DNA from: Pleurotus djamor
Lineage: Eukaryota; Basidiomycota; Agaricomycetes; Agaricales; Pleurotaceae
Direction of reading: 5' to 3'
DNA length: 16,159 nucleotides
Assembly (NCBI GenBank): GCA_029747585.1
Contig: JAPEVF010000444.1
Location: 1 to 16,159, forward strand
Shown: in pieces, positions 9,357-16,159 of the stretch
How positions within the stretch are numbered: the first letter of the stretch is position 1
Layout of the letters: every line of letters begins with the position of its first letter
Program-made: the position numbers and the translations under genes
Notes under the pieces: generated by a model
Told to the model about the DNA's origin: nothing
Databases searched by the model: none
Seen by the model: only the letters and a program-made list of their open reading frames with translations

Positions 9357-10437
9357 GATATTGATGGATGATTTGCTGGGTCAATGCAGAGATTTATGTA
9401 GCAGAGGTGACCCGAAGCACATATCATGTTTTATTGGTGTCTTGTGGAGGTGAGTCACTCAGCTCGTGGTGATGGTATATCTCAGTGGACGGGATCGTCC
9501 GATGTTTCAGTGCAATACCAAAGCCATGAGGTTTGAGGGCATAGAAGACGAGGATCAGACGGGTTTAGGGAGTTGGAAGGATGGGCCGGAAGTAACATTC
9601 AACCTTCAGAGCAGCGACGCCAGAGGCTAGGGAAAGATCCAAGTAATGTCCTGGATTGGTGATCAACCATTCAGAATCCACCACTGTTAGATCTGAATTC
9701 GAGGTCTAATTGTGCGTTAGTTGGGTAGATCGATCGGGAAAACCAAAGGCATAGATTTGAGATATTTGGATTTAGGAAGGAGAGTATAGATACCAACAAT
9801 CGTGCGGTCAAGCGACTCACCAGCTATCGAGCGGCGTTGGAGGTGACTCGAGCGACATGCGGAGCCCTGATGGCATTGTTAAGGGCTTCCCAACGATGCT
9901 CGTGTGGGACGTCCGCTGGACTCCATGCTCTCAATGAGCAGTAGAACGGATTTGTCAAGCGCTGGTAAGAAACTAAAGGTCCGGGATGAATGCCCTTTAC
10001 CACGATGGGGAGATAACAAACAGCTTACAGGTTTGCATCCAGAGTTCACGTTCACACCGGGAGCTCCGAGTCATTGCCAATTTCAGTCTGGAGGTGTAGG
10101 GGCTCCGCGCGGGTTTCTCTAGAGAGTTGAAGAATCAGTTGAGGTATGAAGACAAAAGCTCCAGCGCACTTACCCAATGCCTGTCACGGTGAGCAGGAGG
10201 CTTGAACACCTTTGAGTTCAAGTTTTTGTTACCACCGACAGTATGGGTCTATCACGCCATGGAAGTCGGGGAGTTGCAGGGTGCCGGATGGAAATGGTAG
10301 ATGCACAGTATCACTATCTGACAGTCAACCTAACTCGCTATTTGGACGGTTAAACTTAGGTAGACTTGGGTATCTCAATGGATGTGTCACGGCGTACCCT
10401 CTCACCCCGGCGCTTGTTGACGCGTATTGCACAAACT
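9357..10437. other. Spacer with a possible small minus-strand spliced gene
   Basis: No confident gene lies between the divergent start codons of the nuclease-like gene and COA3. On the minus strand there are convincing splice signals. One intron spans 9822-9706 (GTGAGT donor, CTAAC branch, ATTAG acceptor). Others have donors near 10174 (GTAAGT) and 10029 (GTAAGC). After the 9706 acceptor comes a 46-codon run including VVDSEWLITNPGHYLDLSLA, ending in TAA near 9570. The previous exon is coding-like (LRAWSPADVPHEHRWEALNN) but has TAG just before the donor in the matching frame. It may be a small gene whose exons I have misjoined, or a pseudogene. I recognise no family. Confidence 0.3.
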
Positions 10438-11019
10438 ATGACCATCGAAACGAAACGCTATGCAGACCTCAAGGAAGTACGCACATCTTACCGGCCCAAG
10501 AGCAACGTACGCCTCACTCTCTTATTCTTATCCTCCGAACCCCAAAGTCCTGACACCAAAACCTACTAGTTAATGTCCCCCGGCCTCAAACGGGCTCGCG
10601 AGCCATTCCGTTTCCGAAACGCGCTCACAGGCCTCATCCTCGCCGGATTCGCAGTCGGTGTCTGGGGATACTCAATAAGCGCAGTCAAACAAGACGTCTT
10701 CGATGATATCGACGACGAAGCGCGTGAATTGACAAAATCGGGCAAGTCGGCGGATGTGGTCAGCTTGGAGGATGAGCAGAGGACGAAGAATGCAAGCGCG
10801 GCCAGCACGACAAGTCAGATCATTACGCCTTCGCCGTCTTTGCCACCGACTGCGAGTGCGCCGCCGAGTATACCGTCTACTATTGTCACTGCCCCGCAAG
10901 TGCCTTTACCTGCAATCGCACCGAGGGGAATATTAGCCAAGTACCTCAATCGAAGGCATCCATGGCTACTGGACCCAAAACAGAAGACGTTGGTCTGGGG
11001 AGCTCCTCCAATCAATTGA
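10438..11019 (+). CDS. COA3: Cytochrome c oxidase assembly factor 3
   Basis: Small inner mitochondrial membrane protein needed for cytochrome oxidase assembly; in yeast, Coa3 works with Cox14 and Mss51 on newly made Cox1. Exons 10438-10506 and 10570-11019 (63-nt GTACGC...ACTAG intron, phase 0) give 172 residues. The family signature is clear: a short N-terminus with SYRPKS, then MSPGLKRAREPFRFRNALTG, one membrane span (about 41-59, LTGLILAGFAVGVWGYSI) and AVKQDVFDDIDDEA. The C-terminus is an Ala/Ser/Pro-rich linker followed by a conserved GILAKYLNRRHPWLLDP...TLVWGAPP end. The first exon is 23 codons; starting at Met25 in exon 2 would lose the conserved SYRPKS segment. An ACGCGT box lies at 10420-10425. 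Confidence 0.9.
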
Positions 11020-11197
11020 TTTACTTCTATCTTCATTGGTTTTATTCAATCCATCTCAACATTTGAAAATCACGGAACCTATATTCCTATGAGGGGTATA
11101 CATGCAAAGCGTATTGATAGCAAGGTCGACAGCAGAGAACACAACCGATTATTTAGACACAACAAACACATCGTTCAACCCAAAGCGCATCATTTGT

Positions 11198-12896
11198 TTA
11201 ACTCAAGCCCCAAACACCTGCCTTCCGTACACCTTCCACGAGCGCGTCAACGTTGCCCAGCATCGTTCCGAGGAGCTCCTTTTTCTCTTGTGTGTTTTTC
11301 GTGCGGACATGACCCGACGCCATCCGGGCGATGTCCTGTGTGACCTTGACTGGGCTGGTAGTATATGATTCATTGCTGCCTACACTTTCAACGCTGCTCG
11401 TGCTTGAGTCATTGCGAGGGGATGATCGAGGTGTTTGAGATAGACTTTTGCTTGGGAGATGACGCGACCGCAGACCGCTAATGGAGGGCGGCCTGACTCC
11501 GAGGTTCGAGACTTGAACTTTCTTCGGGCTCATGGGAACATAATCCACATCCTTCCGTAACATCATCAGAGGGGCTGGTTTCGGTTTCGCCTGTCTGTGG
11601 AGGCTGGTTGGGGGAGTTCTTATCGTCGGAGAAGGAGCCAATGACGATTTCAGAACGGAAGGTTTCTCGGGAGAGGCGGAGAGTGTAAATGACGCGACAG
11701 ATGATGCAGCAGTTGATGAAGTAGCCACAGACGAAGTGGAACAGAAGGACGATGCTGAACTAGACGAGACTGAACGTGATGTAGTGCCTGAGATGGACTT
11801 GAACGCGTATGTGGATGAACCATACATTGATGTGGGCATGGATGGAGTGGGGAAGATGAACGGCTTTTCTTGTCGCGCCGGGGTTGCTGGTGCAGTGGGT
11901 GGGAGGTAGACTTCGGGCTCCGCGTTGCTTGACGGCTCGTCACTAGTCGGTGACGTCTCGTCTAACAGATAGAAATACAGGAATTCCAGGCATTTCATCC
12001 TGTAAACAACTTTAGCCAAGGCGCTGTCAATCACAAAGGGGCTAACTTACCTGACCTCTCGGGGCGTTCCAGCGCGTTTGAGTATCTTCACAATGACTTG
12101 TAATCCATTAGCAGCTTCGAAGGCACGGAGAGCTGGAACCGAGTCCACTAGTATACAAAGAAGGGTATCGATGACCAAAGATGAAAGTGGCGCAGGTGGT
12201 GGAGCTTCTCGGGCAGAAGAAGGCAGGCTAGTCGTTGGGATGTGACGCGAGGCTAGTAGTAGGTCCAGAAGTATCTGATAGACAGACAGTGAGACTGATT
12301 CAAGTGGATGAGCTGGCAAAAGCAAGTACCTCTAGTGCATACTTCCGGCCGAGAAATGTCTTGCAAGCTTCGTGATTTAGTGAAATTCCTTGAATTATAT
12401 TGAGAGCAAGAGACATATGGTACGCCAACGCGTGAGTTTCTTTGTCTGCGACATTAGCTGTCGAACACCCATCAGATGAGGTGGACATAACGAGGAGACA
12501 TCGAGTTAACTCACACTCCTTGCCACTTGATGCGTCTAGTCGTGGCGTTGAAACTGCTATCCAATGCAGCAATCTAGAAGGAACTATGTGCACCGGATTC
12601 GTTATCCAACCCGAATAACTCTGAGCCACAGCTTGGAACCTTACCGTTACATTCGAACGTGTACTGGTACGACCAGAAGTCATGAGTTTCATCGCCTTTG
12701 AGGCAAACATGTGCGAGCGTGCGCTCTAAAGACGTGATAGCGGCGTAGATGCGACGGTCGGAGGACCTGGGAGACAAAAGCTACGCAAGCACAAGTTAGC
12801 TACCATCATTCTATTCCAGAACCTAGGCGCCCAAACCTCGTCAAGGATATCTTGAAGTTCCTCAGGCGTTGGCGTCGTCGGCGGCGCGGTCTCCAT
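11198..12896 (-). CDS. CDC14: Cdc14-type septation initiation network protein
   Basis: Related to S. pombe Cdc14, the partner of the kinase Sid1 in the septation initiation network (not the Cdc14 phosphatase of budding yeast). Exons 12896-12837, 12780-12645, 12583-12515, 12457-12330, 12274-12051 and 11999-11198 join in frame to 472 residues. The introns are 51-61 nt; the first has a GTTTGG donor. Conserved features run through the exons: LSPRSSDRRIYAAITSLERT, VPSRLLHWIAVSTPRLD, LNIIQGISLNHEACKTFLGR, ILLDLLLASRHIPT, then MKCLEFLYFYLLDE across the last splice. A Ser/Thr/Pro-rich tail of about 200 residues follows, probably disordered and phosphorylated. It ends with a conserved helix (LLGTMLGNVDALVEGVRKAG). 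Convergent with COA3, with 178 nt between the stops. Confidence 0.9.
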
Positions 12897-13464
12897 GTCG
12901 ATTTCGCGTTGCTGGCGGTGGTTGGAAAGGAAGGTGAGATGGTGTTTGAGGTGGTCAGTGGTTCGCGAAGGAGTGGCTGGATTCTGTTTTATGTAAAACG
13001 AAACATGAACTTGCTTGCGTAGATCTTTGCTTGTTCGTGTTAGATTCAGAACTCGAATACCTGTACCACGTGACCGTATCACAGACGGGCCTCGGTGTCA
13101 CTTCAACTCTCGAGTTACTGTAATTAGCCCCACAATAACACACATTCATAGTGATGTAGAGTAGTATACAGTATAATGTACTTCGTTGGATAATTAAAAA
13201 TGCTACAAAATCAAGACGCTGGTCTTGCGCTGGTCAGGAGAACAACACATGGAGGGCAAAGCCTGTTGGCTCGNGAATCTGGATGTAGGACGGGGGGAAG
13301 AAAAAATGGGGAGCCCAAAGCGTACTTGTAAACGAGATCCATTCTTGGTTGAGCCTGTAAAGGAAGCTTTTAATAGATACCGTGTCCAAAAATTTGTCGG
13401 AAGACATCTTGTGTTTTCAAGAGTATTCTNAAGTCTAAAAAACGAGGCCGAAGAAAGGAGAGAC
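12897..13464 (-). promoter_or_regulatory. Spacer: PAP1 3' flank and Cdc14 promoter
   Basis: 568 nt between the PAP1 stop and the Cdc14 start; both genes run on the minus strand. A CACGTG E-box lies at 13067-13072 (CCACGTGAC), about 170 nt upstream of the Cdc14 start, and is the core bound by fungal Cbf1-like bHLH factors. AT-rich sequence at about 13160-13205 is probably the PAP1 mRNA end region. No other gene is convincing here. Confidence 0.45.
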
Positions 13465-16052
<2,588 letters not shown>

Positions 16053-16159
16053 AGTCGTTGAACGGGAAATGGGTAGTAGGAGGGAAGTGGGGAAGGTGAG
16101 ACGAAGCTTGGCGATTTCACAAACGCAGAATTGAAGCCTGCTTAGTCAGCTAATGAAAT
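16053..16159 (-). promoter_or_regulatory. PAP1 upstream region
   Basis: The leader is CT-rich on the coding strand (about 16062-16105). TTAGTCA at 16142-16148 matches the core of fungal AP-1-like (Yap1) sites. The promoter is cut by the window edge. Confidence 0.35.

Noticed and set aside
8855..9427. Minus-strand ORF running upstream of 9356 in one frame
   Set aside because: Its upstream half is an out-of-frame shadow. The ATG at 9356 with one base dropped at N9187 gives the Ser-rich N-terminus, which joins the acidic segment.
10212..10553. Plus-strand ORF of 113 codons crossing the COA3 start
   Set aside because: It reads the COA3 promoter and first exon in the wrong frame; the COA3 exon is strongly conserved in its own frame.

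Overview
The window looks like a gene-dense stretch of an agaricomycete (mushroom-forming basidiomycete) nuclear genome. Genes are broken by many short introns, mostly 47-120 nt, with GT(R)NGT donors and CTAAC-like branch points. CT-rich leaders precede start codons. The conserved genes are fungal (COA3, the SIN protein Cdc14, poly(A) polymerase), and there is a tandem group of F-box genes of the kind expanded in agarics. All gene models were spliced by hand from reading frames, splice signals and family conservation; nothing was searched.

Layout. 1-1120 (+): 3' part of a divergent Rho-type small GTPase, with its start outside the window. 1121-1745: no confident gene, only coding-like fragments. 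1874-4347, 4572-about 6010 and 6190-7888 (all +): three F-box genes head to tail. The middle one appears to be a chimera of an F-box/LRR front and the terminal exon of a relative of the third gene, with a broken reading frame near its end. 9356-7997 (-): a fungal protein of unknown role with a C-terminal domain resembling a PD-(D/E)XK nuclease fold. 9357-10437: a spacer holding a possible small or degraded spliced gene on the minus strand. 10438-11019 (+): COA3, for mitochondrial cytochrome oxidase assembly. 12896-11198 (-): Cdc14, a septation initiation network component. 16052-13465 (-): PAP1, nuclear poly(A) polymerase, 13 exons.

The conserved genes act in separate processes (respiratory complex assembly, cytokinesis, mRNA 3'-end formation) and look like ordinary neighbours. 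The F-box genes would supply substrate adaptors to SCF ubiquitin ligases. The first 8 kb is the fast-evolving, accessory-like half and the rest is mostly conserved housekeeping sequence.

The N bases carry information. In PAP1, 17 of 18 in-frame exonic Ns fall on third codon positions, while the introns are about five times richer in Ns. That is what a merged consensus of two alleles would give. At three other sites (405, 9187, 13717) dropping one base at the N restores a long reading frame, so those Ns probably mark one-base indels.
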